DNA of 64,000 nt from Alteromonadaceae bacterium (GTDB lineage Bacteria > Pseudomonadota > Gammaproteobacteria > Enterobacterales > Alteromonadaceae): assembly GCA_014872785.1 (NCBI GenBank), contig WKFJ01000025.1, forward strand, positions 1 to 64,000. Reading direction: 5' to 3'. Shown here in pieces: positions 23,101-29,954 of this stretch. The position numbers were made by a program, and so were the translations under genes. Within the stretch, counting starts at the first letter, position 1, and the number at the start of each line of letters is the position of its first letter. The notes beneath the pieces are model-generated. The model searched no databases, had not been told where the DNA came from, and worked only from the letters and a program-made list of their open reading frames with translations.

Positions 23101-25195
23101 TCTTGTCAAGCTCAATGACTTGGGTGAACTGGATTCGGGTTTTGGTACCAATGGCATCTATGATCTGACAGGGATAGTTACTATTCCTATTGTTGATACA
23201 GCCCACGATAGTTCAACGAACGCTTTTTACTTGTTAGGGGAAGATAGTTCAAACTTGGCTAGAATTTATCGATTTAACGCAGATGGCACCTTTGACAACT
23301 CTTTTGGTGTGGGCACTGGAACCTCCGCTAATACAGGCGTTAATTATACCATCGTTAACGATGGTAACTTCTCCCCCAATGGTATGGTCGTAAGAAGCTC
23401 AGGAGAAATAGCGCTTGTCGGATCATTTTATGATGTGGGTACTGGTTATAACAAGACGGCCGTGGTGTTGATGGATAATAGTGGTGTCATCAATTATTCG
23501 GGGTCTTGGCTTATTACCGTCGATGATGGACAGGCAATGTCTGGTATTTCAGCGGATACTGACGGGAGCAACATTTTTGTGCTTGCTAAGAATAGTACCA
23601 ACGTGGCTCGAGTATACAAATTTAACAATTCGACCGGACTAGATCCTTCGTTTTATGGTTCTGGTCAAACAGAGTTAAGTAACTACTACGTCTCCGATGG
23701 CGTAGAGAGCATCAGGGTCGACTCTACCGGTCAACTCTGGGTCAATGTCTCTGATGCATCTTCGAATAAGTTTATGCTGCGTTTGACTTCAACAGGCGAG
23801 TTTGACGCAAGTTTTATTAATGCGGGGCAAGTTAAGTTGTCTCATGGTATTGCAACTTGGTCTAGTGGCGCAGGTGTAGCTGGATTTGAACTGAACTCAA
23901 ACGATAATGCCTTTATTTATGGCTATACAAACCAAGATTTTATCTTAGCCAAAATGAATAGCTCTGGTGTGGTCGAAAACCCAGTTGACCTTACGCAATT
24001 TGATTTTGGTTTCGGAGAGAATTCGCGAGATATAGAGCTTGACGCCTACTCCAGCCCTATTCTTGCGGGCTCTTCTTACAACACAAGTCGCTTTGATACC
24101 GACTTTGCAATGACACGCTTTGACAACGCTGGAAATGGTGACAATAGCTTCGGCGATTCTGGGGTCGGAGCTAATGTAGCAGGTTCGATCGGGACGCAAG
24201 ATTTTAATACGCTTGTAGGTGTTGGCGCAGCTACTCACGACATTTATACGTCTTTGAACCTGTCTGACAGCGGCCACAATTATGCCTCTGGAATTTGGCA
24301 ACTTACTACCGATGATAATAGTGACGTCGTATTCACTCGAACAAATAATGCAACAGCAACACTCGACGTTGACCCGCCATACTCGGTAAGTGATTATGAT
24401 TTGGCAGGTAGTTCATTGCCTGACCAAGTTAATGATAGCTATCTGACAGACGATGGTTCACAGTTTGTAGTAGGTCAAGCGGGGGGGCAAGCTTATGTCC
24501 TTAAATTGCTACCTGGGGGCGGACTCGATACAACATTTAATTCTGGTGGTGTACTGAATCCAATTTCCAGTACCGAAAGCAGTTTTAATGCGATAACGGT
24601 CGCCCAAGATGGTGACTTACTGTTAGCAGGATATGCCGTCGACAGTGTTTATGGCAAAGGAATTATTGCAAAAATTTCTAAAGACGGTGTTCTAGACTCG
24701 AGTTTCGGCAACATGGGTGTTGTAGAAGAAAATGGTGGCGAAAACATTGAATTTAGAGATATCGCAATCGGGGCAAACGCAGAGATTTTCGCGGTCGGTC
24801 GCTCGTTCGATTTCTCGTTAAATTCTGGGAATTCCTTTATTGCTTCATACACCAATAATGGAACACTAGACACCACATTTGATTCTGACGGTTTGATGAC
24901 CCAAAATTTATCCACCGATGAGCTAATTGAGTCCTTTGTAGATGTTGAATTAGACGCATTCGGTGCATTAGTATTGTTAGCACAAATAGGTAATGAATTC
25001 GCTATTTACCGCATGTCCGATACGGGAGCAGCCTTATCGAGTCCGGTTGGTAATTTTTCCTATGGTGCTATTACCAAAATGCGTGAGATGGAAATCGATA
25101 CTTTAGGCAACATTTATGTGACGGGTGCCGTTCAGTACCAACAACAATGGCAGTTCTTTGTGGTCAGATTTCCGAATGCGATTGGCCCCTATTAA
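11126..25195 (+). CDS. Giant secreted multidomain protein: cadherin-like arrays, duplicated unknown module, delta-60 repeats
   Basis: About 4,689 residues. The ATG at 11126 is 4 bases after the FecR stop; an in-frame TTG at 11114 is possible. A Sec signal ends near PSVALAAPSG. An Ig/FN3-like region is followed by about 13 cadherin-like/VCBS-type repeats of about 95-110 residues (nt 11800-15560; unit pattern APVANDDSY...ND.D..GD...DGSFTYTP...DSFTYQVSD). Then come an unrecognised module (15580-17370), two repeats, a second diverged copy (17980-19620), about six more repeats to 21320 and a putative Ig domain (21330-21590). About 15 delta-60-type repeats (G.LD..FG..GV) fill 21600-25190. No RTX nonapeptides, LPXTG or C-terminal barrel is seen. 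The role is probably adhesin or matrix component; the export route is uncertain. Confidence 0.85.
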   Translation: MKMDIQNSSPFQVIKTLFIALVFLFPSVALAAPSGTIHLPFPGQSFNNNIMVSATVDDPDGVGVALMRFSSGASITLCTGCGTGGRYTQSGIFPGSLGLGSGSHAVDLLVGPDTANLTIVDSTSFSWNPRVIDGIDVTRTVGNIEISWSPASGIARYNVYLASEQNISPSTINSLADSQVTYGINGTSTSFVVTDDELGMFALVSGSDSSGESAFSSVFRIEAFDNQDPTIGEDAFELNEDTSVTGNVLENDTDPEGDDLTAELVEQPLNGTVEFSTDGSFTYTPDANFNGEDSFIYNAIDTIDGVGIGTVRLTILPISDPPVATDDNFETSEDTNLTVDALNGLLANDADVDAGDELVVVSPGEIIVSLGDLSVSLDGSFTYSPPDDFSGEVQFDYTVSDVNGDTDSATVTIVVTPLNDAPVANDDSYAATTENLLTIDASLGVLANDTDTNLAGEDSSVSLSATILTTTTNGTLSLSSDGSFTYQANTGFSGEDSFTYQATDEAGLTADATVTIAVTQNATAPTANDDSYATDEGTPLSVDAANGVLANDTNLTNSGVDSTIVTVNLLSEPSGGALVLNDDGSFTYTPNDSTTGSDSFTYELQKIPGGSDTATVTITLNPVATPPVANNDNYATDRGVTLTVDAANGLMANDTNLTDTGFDDITVSVAISTEPENGSVSLAEDGSFSYTPTDGFAGTDTFTYQLTKTPGGADTATVTITVNNVNTAPTATEDNYSLDEDTVLTITAADGVLSNDDDLDGDTLLASLAEEPSSGSLQLSEDGSFTYTPNADFFGSDTFTYQVSDGGPETSQAQVILTISPVNDVPLANDDSYTTNEDEILTISDVTLGLLANDSDADLSEDTRYTELSVSLLQAPDTGELSLQANGTFTYTPPLNFFGDISFTYQVSDSAGETASASVTISVVNAQDLPIAEDDSYAVDEDTTLTVSAEEGLLTNDSDPEGQALSVTSTITLPANGDVSINLDGSFSYTPNSDFNGADTFTYQVSDSAGGTATGNVSISINQINDAPVAVDDTVSVAESSSQTLTPLDNDSDVDNDPLRIESASAVNGQLTFTETQINYTAPDTEGTDTVTYTISDGLLTASASIAIAVTGVNDAPVANPDTATTDEDTTVTIDVLANDTDEDGDTLTISSASATSGSVEIIGNQLSYSPTANFNGTATLTYIISDPSNATSSASVTVTVTAVNDAPSVVSDSVTTNEDTAVTINPLSNDSDVENDTLIIQTVSAVTGTAVLDGDTAITYTPEADFNGSVDITYLASDQNGGTSTGTISVTVNAVNDSPVTGEDTAAALQGETINITPLDNDTDVDGDTLTITEATATTGTVTIDSTSTSLSFTAQTDTTDTVTINYAVSDGNGGTATGTVTVSVTDTNFAPVGNTDSAEVFAGESVEITPLSNDTDADGDTLSVTAASTDVGTVSISTDATTITYTAPSDTTTTATISYTVADPTGATDSSTISVSISEQTLTGDFDPDGDGTSDVSAVTSGSDYVLSFGNDVESVYYLEDGETVSVTANDSGSFEITVGSTATVNRLVPLKKNGTGVWVQDDFRIDGANTVEIFYTVNGIEYSFTITNLDQPNANIAFGPPTTLSSDFSGNNSFEFYTKYKPFAGALRTGVENGMYYDLDSSGNGRYGDTHAPSEVMWSIVNGVIHVDFVSAPEDSEFRSVYDLDDDSSDGIAMGVIPRAEADAYVSATGSSFVETFVSAYQDRITLTKNNRVSKEVNIERFFGYRIDSSANPTITSAQTPQVSAITENNSQLLLNLDDLKQRPITTNILLSSEIVLDVPRFDSTFTFEEFSAESCTFSQTSTVSQTDIVTLIFGSANCTDGSNFDWTLEEGTTNPRFYSSYANGDITVEYFWLDQLAIENTFAVKVQDVRYANNIYQIKHYTTLGYWMPFANQPSDVDITGLIGNGYMESSYLLSNPDAYDSTRNLSAFSANGVYFDYSGTGASGFAKSIYGYTNVHGQPFIDDIDRHWQLSMGLLELESRTNILSNDDFRYVTSQCVDMQNQDCFVWQKQSLRVLAISGSRIWVAESEEQNEQGINYGNGINYVTTRPSAIHYYQNQSSVPGAPNSISFNQEPVTDFFQLETELDTALSNINVLTYASDPEGDSLSVVNATAFNGTASVNTDNTINYTPNAGYIGNDGLYYDISDGINTRTFYVQVTVRGQNVAPVAVDDTASAFSGLETIISPLTNDTDTNNDSLILTSVSSDVGTAAIDTSDNTQFSFRSGTTFSGNAVVTYTVSDQRGGTDTGTVPISVSPASIGGSYDLDNSGQSDFNIIANGNLYDLTFSSDVSAAYVMLNGQRYPLARSSDGSFKFVIDPSDTVQPEIFYVINGVSYSFTPQNLSTSPAIGFGVTTALSNDFGLASSYNLITRSPMFNASLSTAFENGMQYNLNSDNTGIFSSSTGYDTVTWSASSGTITVTFDNPTERTVFYNVYDLDDENNNDGALGVITRAEADAYVSTHGRNFVDVQVASVRHELTGTQNNGYYFDTDQNIVERLRIDTTKWPIFTSSNAINGVEASFAFNQIDLISTDAINFIGFASNDITGGMYLPIGRADGSGNFTEFAADFCSFSEISTGTGNGSCPLSGQSFSWAIGTDGSLALTLSNGLSLNYQWFTDSPVENTVFITATDSGAKRFTKLDFWMPPMSFTQSEVSSLLSGNYMEISGIVTNEFNYDSTGTLRDDLGQGFYLDTNGQAKQMFTYLNSDNTARTIDNDFFWSADSAGNVVLEARSNASSSDTYLYTYSQCADSADANCFVWILREWVPLAIDNGRLWVLETEMQDSGSGYYNGSLDYQESLVPQIHFYELRSPVPGAPNSLSYNQEPYAYTAVMTAQDTPITVDISAIVLDPENDPITITDYSSNDGTVLINGDGTITYTPSAGYNGNTNITLELSDGTNIGYFGFVNVKVGVFNTNPIAYDDIENATGGHTYRFDVTFNDYDDDGDRLTITSIFGAVNASISADRTAIDYNAPAGVTITETVEYEISDGNGGSDFGTLTINVTPNVAPVANNDTASVTSGSNVFIYPLDNDTDANGDFLNIDTATSAEGSAVISPDGQSIDFTPSITSGTATISYTATDSVAISNTATITVTVNSNNTAPIANDDNYSVALSSVNVLPVLDNDYDPDTDTITIVSTSTNATRTSDDLQINYTAPASGTSDTITYTIDDGNGGQDSATVFITLDNPPTAVNDSETVQVGVSTTLFPLINDSDPEGIGTVTITSLGYTGSGSAIIANDTISIDYTAPTSSGSDTISYTITDAVGNTASATITITVTVANTPNTPPATNSDSYTILSDGSTATIDVSAGVLINDTDSDGDTLTVTINAPPTQSSAFALNSDGSFTYQHNGGSTTVDSFTYNVSDGITSSTGTVNLSIQKDNFAPEICTIPKYYARQGEQYNLRVNVNDLDHSSFTFDDSGKPTWFDASVTSSSDIQLLGTPSASDVGSHSVSITASDGIDFTTLSYNLTVIPEFGTSGSSIVNFGGTTETVHAAAIDNFGNIVIVGESDSDFAVARVSPAGTLDAGFGTNGVATFNIGSGTDIAKQVLILPNNGILVVGESDNGSGSDLAVIALTESGTLDTSFDSDGIYTLDPFGGSNIDTVTDAIIFNNDKIVISGYSFVGANYEGFIVQLNADGTIDNSFDTDGIWSINNSPYDVKLSSLLKDNEGLIYSAGMVGGAVGDDGLLVRFKSGALDTNFNSTGVFSFDLGGSEASQDALFDRSGNIIVAGKKDSVISATRITISSSGNTDTPSIDSSFETNFTTPSSAFNGGVVPNGEIQNLLSDYRGNYYLTFVDGAASYGVRISPDGNLDSTYATNGIKAVPLSSGVTGTPSVAVLDAFGQLLYVDTQNPSANDEIVLTYDYILDSPEFGTCDIASEFVGTASKTIDFVSHAAKAPDNDYFVVGWSQALDDSNKDLAVLKTDIDGHLDATWGEAGVSRIDIGKSVDSADQQVIALNNNEAILVTNDSTGSNVILVKLNDLGELDSGFGTNGIYDLTGIVTIPIVDTAHDSSTNAFYLLGEDSSNLARIYRFNADGTFDNSFGVGTGTSANTGVNYTIVNDGNFSPNGMVVRSSGEIALVGSFYDVGTGYNKTAVVLMDNSGVINYSGSWLITVDDGQAMSGISADTDGSNIFVLAKNSTNVARVYKFNNSTGLDPSFYGSGQTELSNYYVSDGVESIRVDSTGQLWVNVSDASSNKFMLRLTSTGEFDASFINAGQVKLSHGIATWSSGAGVAGFELNSNDNAFIYGYTNQDFILAKMNSSGVVENPVDLTQFDFGFGENSRDIELDAYSSPILAGSSYNTSRFDTDFAMTRFDNAGNGDNSFGDSGVGANVAGSIGTQDFNTLVGVGAATHDIYTSLNLSDSGHNYASGIWQLTTDDNSDVVFTRTNNATATLDVDPPYSVSDYDLAGSSLPDQVNDSYLTDDGSQFVVGQAGGQAYVLKLLPGGGLDTTFNSGGVLNPISSTESSFNAITVAQDGDLLLAGYAVDSVYGKGIIAKISKDGVLDSSFGNMGVVEENGGENIEFRDIAIGANAEIFAVGRSFDFSLNSGNSFIASYTNNGTLDTTFDSDGLMTQNLSTDELIESFVDVELDAFGALVLLAQIGNEFAIYRMSDTGAALSSPVGNFSYGAITKMREMEIDTLGNIYVTGAVQYQQQWQFFVVRFPNAIGPY
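15580..17370 (+). repeat. Module A: first copy of unrecognised ~590-residue unit in the giant protein
   Basis: It begins with a calcium-loop-like DPDGDGTSD segment and then a strand-rich region including FYTVNGIEYSFTITNL. The sequence VYDLDDDSSDG...GVIPRAEADAYVS follows, then a C-terminal part ending SVPGAPNSISFNQEP. Nearly every element recurs in module B at 17980-19620. I do not recognise the fold. Confidence 0.7.
17980..19670 (+). repeat. Module B: second, diverged copy of the unrecognised unit
   Basis: It mirrors module A in order: YDLDNSGQSDF, FYVINGVSYSFTPQNL, VYDLDDENNNDG...GVITRAEADAYVS, an EFAADFCSFSE Cys segment (A has EFSAESCTFSQ) and PVPGAPNSLSYNQEP. The copies are clearly homologous but diverged, so the duplication is old. 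Confidence 0.7.
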
Positions 25196-25222
25196 TATGA
25201 TAAGAAAAAAAAGTTGGCTTAG

Positions 25223-26065
25223 ATGAAACTGACATTTTACGGTGTAAGAGGCTCAATACCCTCGCCTGGTGCGGAGTACGCAAAGTATGGTGGCAACACC
25301 GCATGTGTGCATGTTGAGCTCAATGATGGCACAGATATAGTTCTTGATTCAGGCACAGGTATTAAAAAGCTTGGCGAAAAGCTCGCAGGCAAAACCACCG
25401 ACATTCATCTCTTGCTCAGCCACAATCACTGGGATCATATTCAAGGTTTCCCATTTTTTATCCCTATCTATCAACCCGAACGAAAGATATATATCACGCC
25501 GGGAACAACCACACCGTATGAACCTGATGCCGTACTAAAACAAATGAGCGGCAGTTATTTCCCCGTAAAATTTAACTCGTTGCAATCGTCTATTGAGTTT
25601 GTGGAATATCCACCAGAAACAAATACGTGGCAGTTAAATAGTGCAACGATAACCCGTCACTCGATGAATCATCCAGGTTCGGGGAGTTCCTATTTGATTG
25701 AAGCTGATGGTGCCAAGATTGCCTACGTAACTGACAACGAACTGTATCCTCCTTATCAAAAAGAAACCGACTTTTTAGAGTGGGTTACCTTCACAGAAAA
25801 AGCGGACATTGTTATTCATGATGCTCAATACATGCTTTCAGATATGCCAGCAAAATCAGGTTGGGGACACTCAGTTGCAGAAGAAGCAGTGAAACTGGCA
25901 ATGGCAAGTAGAACTAAACGGCTTGCTTTATACAGTCATGACCATATACGCACCGATGCTGATATCGAAAAAGTCGAGCGCCATTGTCAAGACGTAATTG
26001 AGATTGCCCAATCCGATTTAGAAGTATTTGCCGCTGCAGAAGGTATCTGCATAGATTTTGATTGA
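25223..26065 (+). CDS. MBL-fold metallo-hydrolase
   Basis: A 280-residue metallo-beta-lactamase-fold enzyme. The metal-binding motif is LSHNHWDHIQG (HxHxDH, about residues 72-77). Further ligands are plausibly the His in NHPGSGSS, the Asp in AYVTDNE and the His in LYSHDH. The N-terminal GVRGSIPSPG...YGGNTACVHV is typical of a group of bacterial MBL proteins often annotated as phosphodiesterase-like (PhnP/RNase Z-like). It has no signal peptide, so it is cytoplasmic. Its position just before an adenylate cyclase suggests, but does not show, that it acts on cyclic nucleotides. Confidence 0.82.
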   Translation: MKLTFYGVRGSIPSPGAEYAKYGGNTACVHVELNDGTDIVLDSGTGIKKLGEKLAGKTTDIHLLLSHNHWDHIQGFPFFIPIYQPERKIYITPGTTTPYEPDAVLKQMSGSYFPVKFNSLQSSIEFVEYPPETNTWQLNSATITRHSMNHPGSGSSYLIEADGAKIAYVTDNELYPPYQKETDFLEWVTFTEKADIVIHDAQYMLSDMPAKSGWGHSVAEEAVKLAMASRTKRLALYSHDHIRTDADIEKVERHCQDVIEIAQSDLEVFAAAEGICIDFD

Positions 26066-26102
26066 GAAAATATTAACTTTTAACCAAACCTAAGGTTACG
26101 CC

Positions 26103-28310
26103 ATGAGACTGGTCAAAGTACTGCAAGAAAAACAGCGTGCGATGTGGACTGGTCTAGTGCTATCTGGATTTATCCTTTTCCTACAATTTGCCCCTTTCCC
26201 TTTTGTCGCAAAAATCTTAGAAAGAGCCAACGGCATTGTTTATGACTTACGCCTAGAAGCCACATTAGGCGAACGCGAAAACGGTTTTGCCGAAATCGTT
26301 ATAGTGGATTTGGACGAAAGAACCATGGACGAAATTGGTTGGCCATGGCCGCGAAAGAATCTTGGCAAAATGGTTTATACCCTTGCAGACGCAGGTGCTG
26401 TGGTCATTGCCTTTGATGTCATTTTTGCCGAGCCCGAGAGAAACCCTGCCAAAGAAGTACTGTTTGAGCTCACCAACAAAGCCGTGTCAGTCCCTGAAAT
26501 GGATGAGTTAGTAGAAAGCATGGACGGTGACCTTGCCTTTGCCAACAGTTTTGAAGCTACCGACGTTATGTTTGGCTACATCTTACAAGGTGACGACGTC
26601 ATTCGCGGTATTTTGCCAACCCATGAAATTACCGCAGGAGTCCCCATTAACGACAAACTAACTGTTGTAGAGTATTCCGGCTATGTGTCTAGCTTACCCA
26701 TTCTGCATCAAAGTTCTGCCGGCGAGGGATTTATCAATTCGTCGCCAGATCCAGATGGCTTTTTAAGGAGAAGTGCTCTGGTGCATCGTTTTGGTGACAA
26801 ACTGCTTCCGTCACTTTCATTAGAAGCGGCACGACTCTATGCGCTGGCTGATGAAATTAACGTTGAAACCCAGCCAGCCGGAGAGTTTACCAATGTTGAA
26901 GGCCTCGTTATCGGCAACCAATTAATCCCCACCGATGCAGAGGGCAAGGTTTTAATACCCTATCGTGGCCCACAACGAAGCTTTCCCTATGTGTCTGCGG
27001 TCGACATAATGAGTGGAAACTTTGACACTGAATTGTTTGATGGTGCCATTGTCTTAGTGGGTACATCCGCTGTAGGTCTTGCAGACCTTAGAGCTACCCC
27101 TGTTGGACTTCAATATCCAGGGGTTGAAGTTCACGCAAACGTTGTCGAGGGGTTACTACAACCCGAACTACTCAAATACCGACCAGATTGGTGGCAAGGG
27201 GCGGTTGCCGTTTACATTCTAGCGTTCGGTATTTTCTTGTCTTTGCTAATGCCACTACTCGGCCCTGGCTTAATGGCAATTACAGGTGTACTTGCTATTG
27301 TCAGCACCATTGCTGGAAATGTCTGGTTCTGGACTGAGTTAAACATCGCACTGCCTATGGCAAGTTCGATTTTACTGATTATAACTATCATGGTGTATAA
27401 CATTGGTAAGGGATTCTTTTCAGAAACTAAAAAACGTCGTCAAATCAAGGGGATTTTTGACCAATACGTGCCACCAGCACATATTGAAAAAATGCTCGAG
27501 TCACCTGAAGATGTAACGATGGAAGGTGAACGTAAAGAATTATCAGTGTTATTTTCGGACATTCGAAGCTTTACCACGATTTCCGAAAAGCTCTCAGCAA
27601 ACGAATTAAAGCAACTTCTCAACCGCTATTTCGACCCTATTACCGAAACTATATTTACACATCAAGGTACTATTGATAAGTACGTAGGTGATATGGTTAT
27701 GGCGTTTTGGGGGGCACCTCTTGACGACGAAAAACACGCACAAAACAGTGTCGAAACGGCTTTCGAAATGCTACGTATTACTGCCACGTTACGTGAAAAG
27801 TTTGTCGCAGAAGGCTGGCCAGAAGTCCGCATTGGTATCGGTATCAACACCGGTGATATGAACGTGGGTGACATGGGCTCAACATTCCGCAAAGCCTATA
27901 CAGTATTGGGTGATGCAGTTAATTTAGGGTCTCGTCTCGAAGGGCTGACTAAATTCTACGGTGTAGAGCTATTAGTTAGTGAAGCCACTATCAATCAATG
28001 TGAAAACATTAGTTACCGCCGTATTGATAGAGTAAAAGTAAAAGGAAAACACGAAGCCGTGGCAATTGTTCAACCGCTGATGCCCGAAGAGGCAACAGTG
28101 GGTTACATGGAAGAGGTGGCGCAATACCATCAGGCTTATGATAAATACTTAGTGCAAGACTGGGATATGGCTGATCAGCTTTTTGAAAAATTGGTGGAGC
28201 AGAATCCATCAGATATACTGTACAAAATGTATCGAGAAAGAATAGTATCCCTGCGCGAACAGGATCTCGGCGCAGACTGGGATGGCAGTTACACACACAC
28301 ATCAAAGTAG
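26103..28310 (+). CDS. CHASE2-domain class III adenylate/guanylate cyclase
   Basis: A 735-residue membrane sensor. It has an N-terminal helix (about 17-36) and an extracytoplasmic CHASE2 domain (about 40-345, with VIVDLDERTMDEIGWPWPR and DGAIVLVGTSAVGLADLRATP). Three membrane helices (about 360-435) follow, then a class III cyclase domain (about 470-655). The metal-binding aspartates are in VLFSDIRSF and YVGDMVMAFWGAP; IDKYVGD supplies the usual substrate-selecting Lys, favouring ATP. The transition-state region is YTVLGDAVNLGSRLEG. After it comes a helical C-terminal tail. A periplasmic signal would be converted to cAMP in the cytoplasm. An 18-base gap follows before the HD-GYP gene. Confidence 0.93.
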   Translation: MRLVKVLQEKQRAMWTGLVLSGFILFLQFAPFPFVAKILERANGIVYDLRLEATLGERENGFAEIVIVDLDERTMDEIGWPWPRKNLGKMVYTLADAGAVVIAFDVIFAEPERNPAKEVLFELTNKAVSVPEMDELVESMDGDLAFANSFEATDVMFGYILQGDDVIRGILPTHEITAGVPINDKLTVVEYSGYVSSLPILHQSSAGEGFINSSPDPDGFLRRSALVHRFGDKLLPSLSLEAARLYALADEINVETQPAGEFTNVEGLVIGNQLIPTDAEGKVLIPYRGPQRSFPYVSAVDIMSGNFDTELFDGAIVLVGTSAVGLADLRATPVGLQYPGVEVHANVVEGLLQPELLKYRPDWWQGAVAVYILAFGIFLSLLMPLLGPGLMAITGVLAIVSTIAGNVWFWTELNIALPMASSILLIITIMVYNIGKGFFSETKKRRQIKGIFDQYVPPAHIEKMLESPEDVTMEGERKELSVLFSDIRSFTTISEKLSANELKQLLNRYFDPITETIFTHQGTIDKYVGDMVMAFWGAPLDDEKHAQNSVETAFEMLRITATLREKFVAEGWPEVRIGIGINTGDMNVGDMGSTFRKAYTVLGDAVNLGSRLEGLTKFYGVELLVSEATINQCENISYRRIDRVKVKGKHEAVAIVQPLMPEEATVGYMEEVAQYHQAYDKYLVQDWDMADQLFEKLVEQNPSDILYKMYRERIVSLREQDLGADWDGSYTHTSK

Positions 28311-28327
28311 TAAGAGAGGTTTAGAAG

Positions 28328-29932
28328 ATGGAAGTCGATAACACACTGTCTGAATTGGTGCAGGTGGGTATAGAGCTGTCCACCGAAAAAGACACCACTC
28401 TTTTATTAGAAAAAATCCTCAACGCAGCTAAAAGACTGTCTCGAGCTGATGGCGGAACGATATACGGCGTAACAGAAGACAAAAAACTGAAATTCGACAC
28501 CCTTTTTAACGACAGCCTTGGTTTATATATGGGTGGCTCTTCTGGCAAACCCATTCCTTTTGACGGTATTCCTATCTATGAAGAAAACGGCGATATAAAT
28601 ACCCACACTTTGGTATCTCACGCTGCAGGCACCGGCAATATTATCAATATCGAAGATGTTTACGCCGTAACCGAATACGACTTGTCAGGCCCACGTAAAA
28701 TGGATGAAAAAACCGGCTATCACACCCAGTCAGTTTTATGTATTCCAATGAAAAACCATGAGGGCGACTTAAACGGCGTGTTACAGCTCATCAATGCCCA
28801 AAATGACGATGGAGTGGTTCCTTTTGATCCTGACGTAGCCGAATCCATTAGAGCGCTAGCCTCACTTGCAGCAGTTGCGCTTACCAACCGTGAATTAATA
28901 GATAGTATGGAACAGTTGTTCCAGTCATTTACTCGCCTCATCGCAAAAGCAATCGATGAAAAGTCGCCTTATACTGGTGGCCACTGTCGCCGCGTACCCG
29001 AACTGACGATGATGATAGCTGATGCGGTTTGTCGTTTCGACAGCGGTCCTATGGCCGAGTTCGATATGACTGAAGAGGACAAAAATGAACTCAGTATCGC
29101 TGGTTGGTTGCACGACTGCGGTAAAATAGCGACACCTGAGTACGTCATGGATAAATCTAAAAAATTGGAGGCAGTATTCGACCGTATTGAAATGGTAGTA
29201 ACCCGGTTCGAATTAGCACAGCGCGATATAGAATTACATTACTTGCGCCAAGTTGCCAAGACCGATAACAGCGATGAAAAATCAGCGCTCTTGGCTGAAA
29301 TGGAAGCCAAAATAAAGCAATCACAAGAAGATTGTGAGTTCGTAAGACGCGCTAACACAGGTGGTGAATTTATGACGCCAGAAGATCAAGCGCGTATCGA
29401 AAAAATCGGTAAGGAAACGACGCTGGAAGTCAACGGAGCAACGCAACCGCTGTTAACCGACGAAGAAATTTACAATTTGCAAATTGCCCGCGGTACGCTA
29501 AACAACGAAGAGCGACAAGTCATCAATCGGCACATGGACATTACCATCTCCATGCTTGAATCATTGCCATTTCCCAAGCACTTACAACGAGTACCCGAGT
29601 ACGCAGGTGGTCACCATGAGAAAATGGACGGCACTGGTTATCCTAAAGGGTTAACCAAAGAACAGATGTCTATTCCAGCAAGGATGATGGCGATAGCTGA
29701 CATATTCGAGGCATTAACCGCTTCAGATAGGCCTTATAAACCGGCCAAAAAAGTGAGCGAATGCCTCAAAATAATGGGCTTCATGTGCAAAGACCAACAC
29801 ATTGACCCTGACCTATTTGAAATCTTCGTTAAAGAAAAAGTCTATGAGCAATACTCAAAAGAATTCTTAAGTGACGACCAGTATGACGAAGTCAAATGGG
29901 AAAATATTCCTGGCTTTCAAGCATTTTTGTAG
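28328..29932 (+). CDS. GAF-HD-GYP phosphodiesterase-type protein
   Basis: A cytoplasmic protein of 534 residues. A GAF domain (about 10-185) is followed by an HD-GYP domain (about 195-530). The HD motif is in WLHDCGKIATPEYVMDK (about 258-275) and the GYP motif in GGHHEKMDGTGYPKGL (about 427-442), so the metal ligands look intact. Canonical HD-GYP domains have about 60 residues between these motifs; here there are about 165, including a charged helical segment. The expected reaction is hydrolysis of cyclic di-GMP (or a related dinucleotide), with the GAF domain binding a small ligand such as a cyclic nucleotide. Ligand and substrate are inferred. A GAGAGG site precedes the ATG; the stop is TAG. 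Confidence 0.9.
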   Translation: MEVDNTLSELVQVGIELSTEKDTTLLLEKILNAAKRLSRADGGTIYGVTEDKKLKFDTLFNDSLGLYMGGSSGKPIPFDGIPIYEENGDINTHTLVSHAAGTGNIINIEDVYAVTEYDLSGPRKMDEKTGYHTQSVLCIPMKNHEGDLNGVLQLINAQNDDGVVPFDPDVAESIRALASLAAVALTNRELIDSMEQLFQSFTRLIAKAIDEKSPYTGGHCRRVPELTMMIADAVCRFDSGPMAEFDMTEEDKNELSIAGWLHDCGKIATPEYVMDKSKKLEAVFDRIEMVVTRFELAQRDIELHYLRQVAKTDNSDEKSALLAEMEAKIKQSQEDCEFVRRANTGGEFMTPEDQARIEKIGKETTLEVNGATQPLLTDEEIYNLQIARGTLNNEERQVINRHMDITISMLESLPFPKHLQRVPEYAGGHHEKMDGTGYPKGLTKEQMSIPARMMAIADIFEALTASDRPYKPAKKVSECLKIMGFMCKDQHIDPDLFEIFVKEKVYEQYSKEFLSDDQYDEVKWENIPGFQAFL

Positions 29933-29954
29933 TTTGGAGCAAAGTAACCTCTGA

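Noticed and set aside
11126-25195. RTX toxin or type I-secreted adhesin
   Set aside because: No GGxGxDxUx nonapeptide repeats, no T1SS genes, and a Sec signal is present at the N-terminus.
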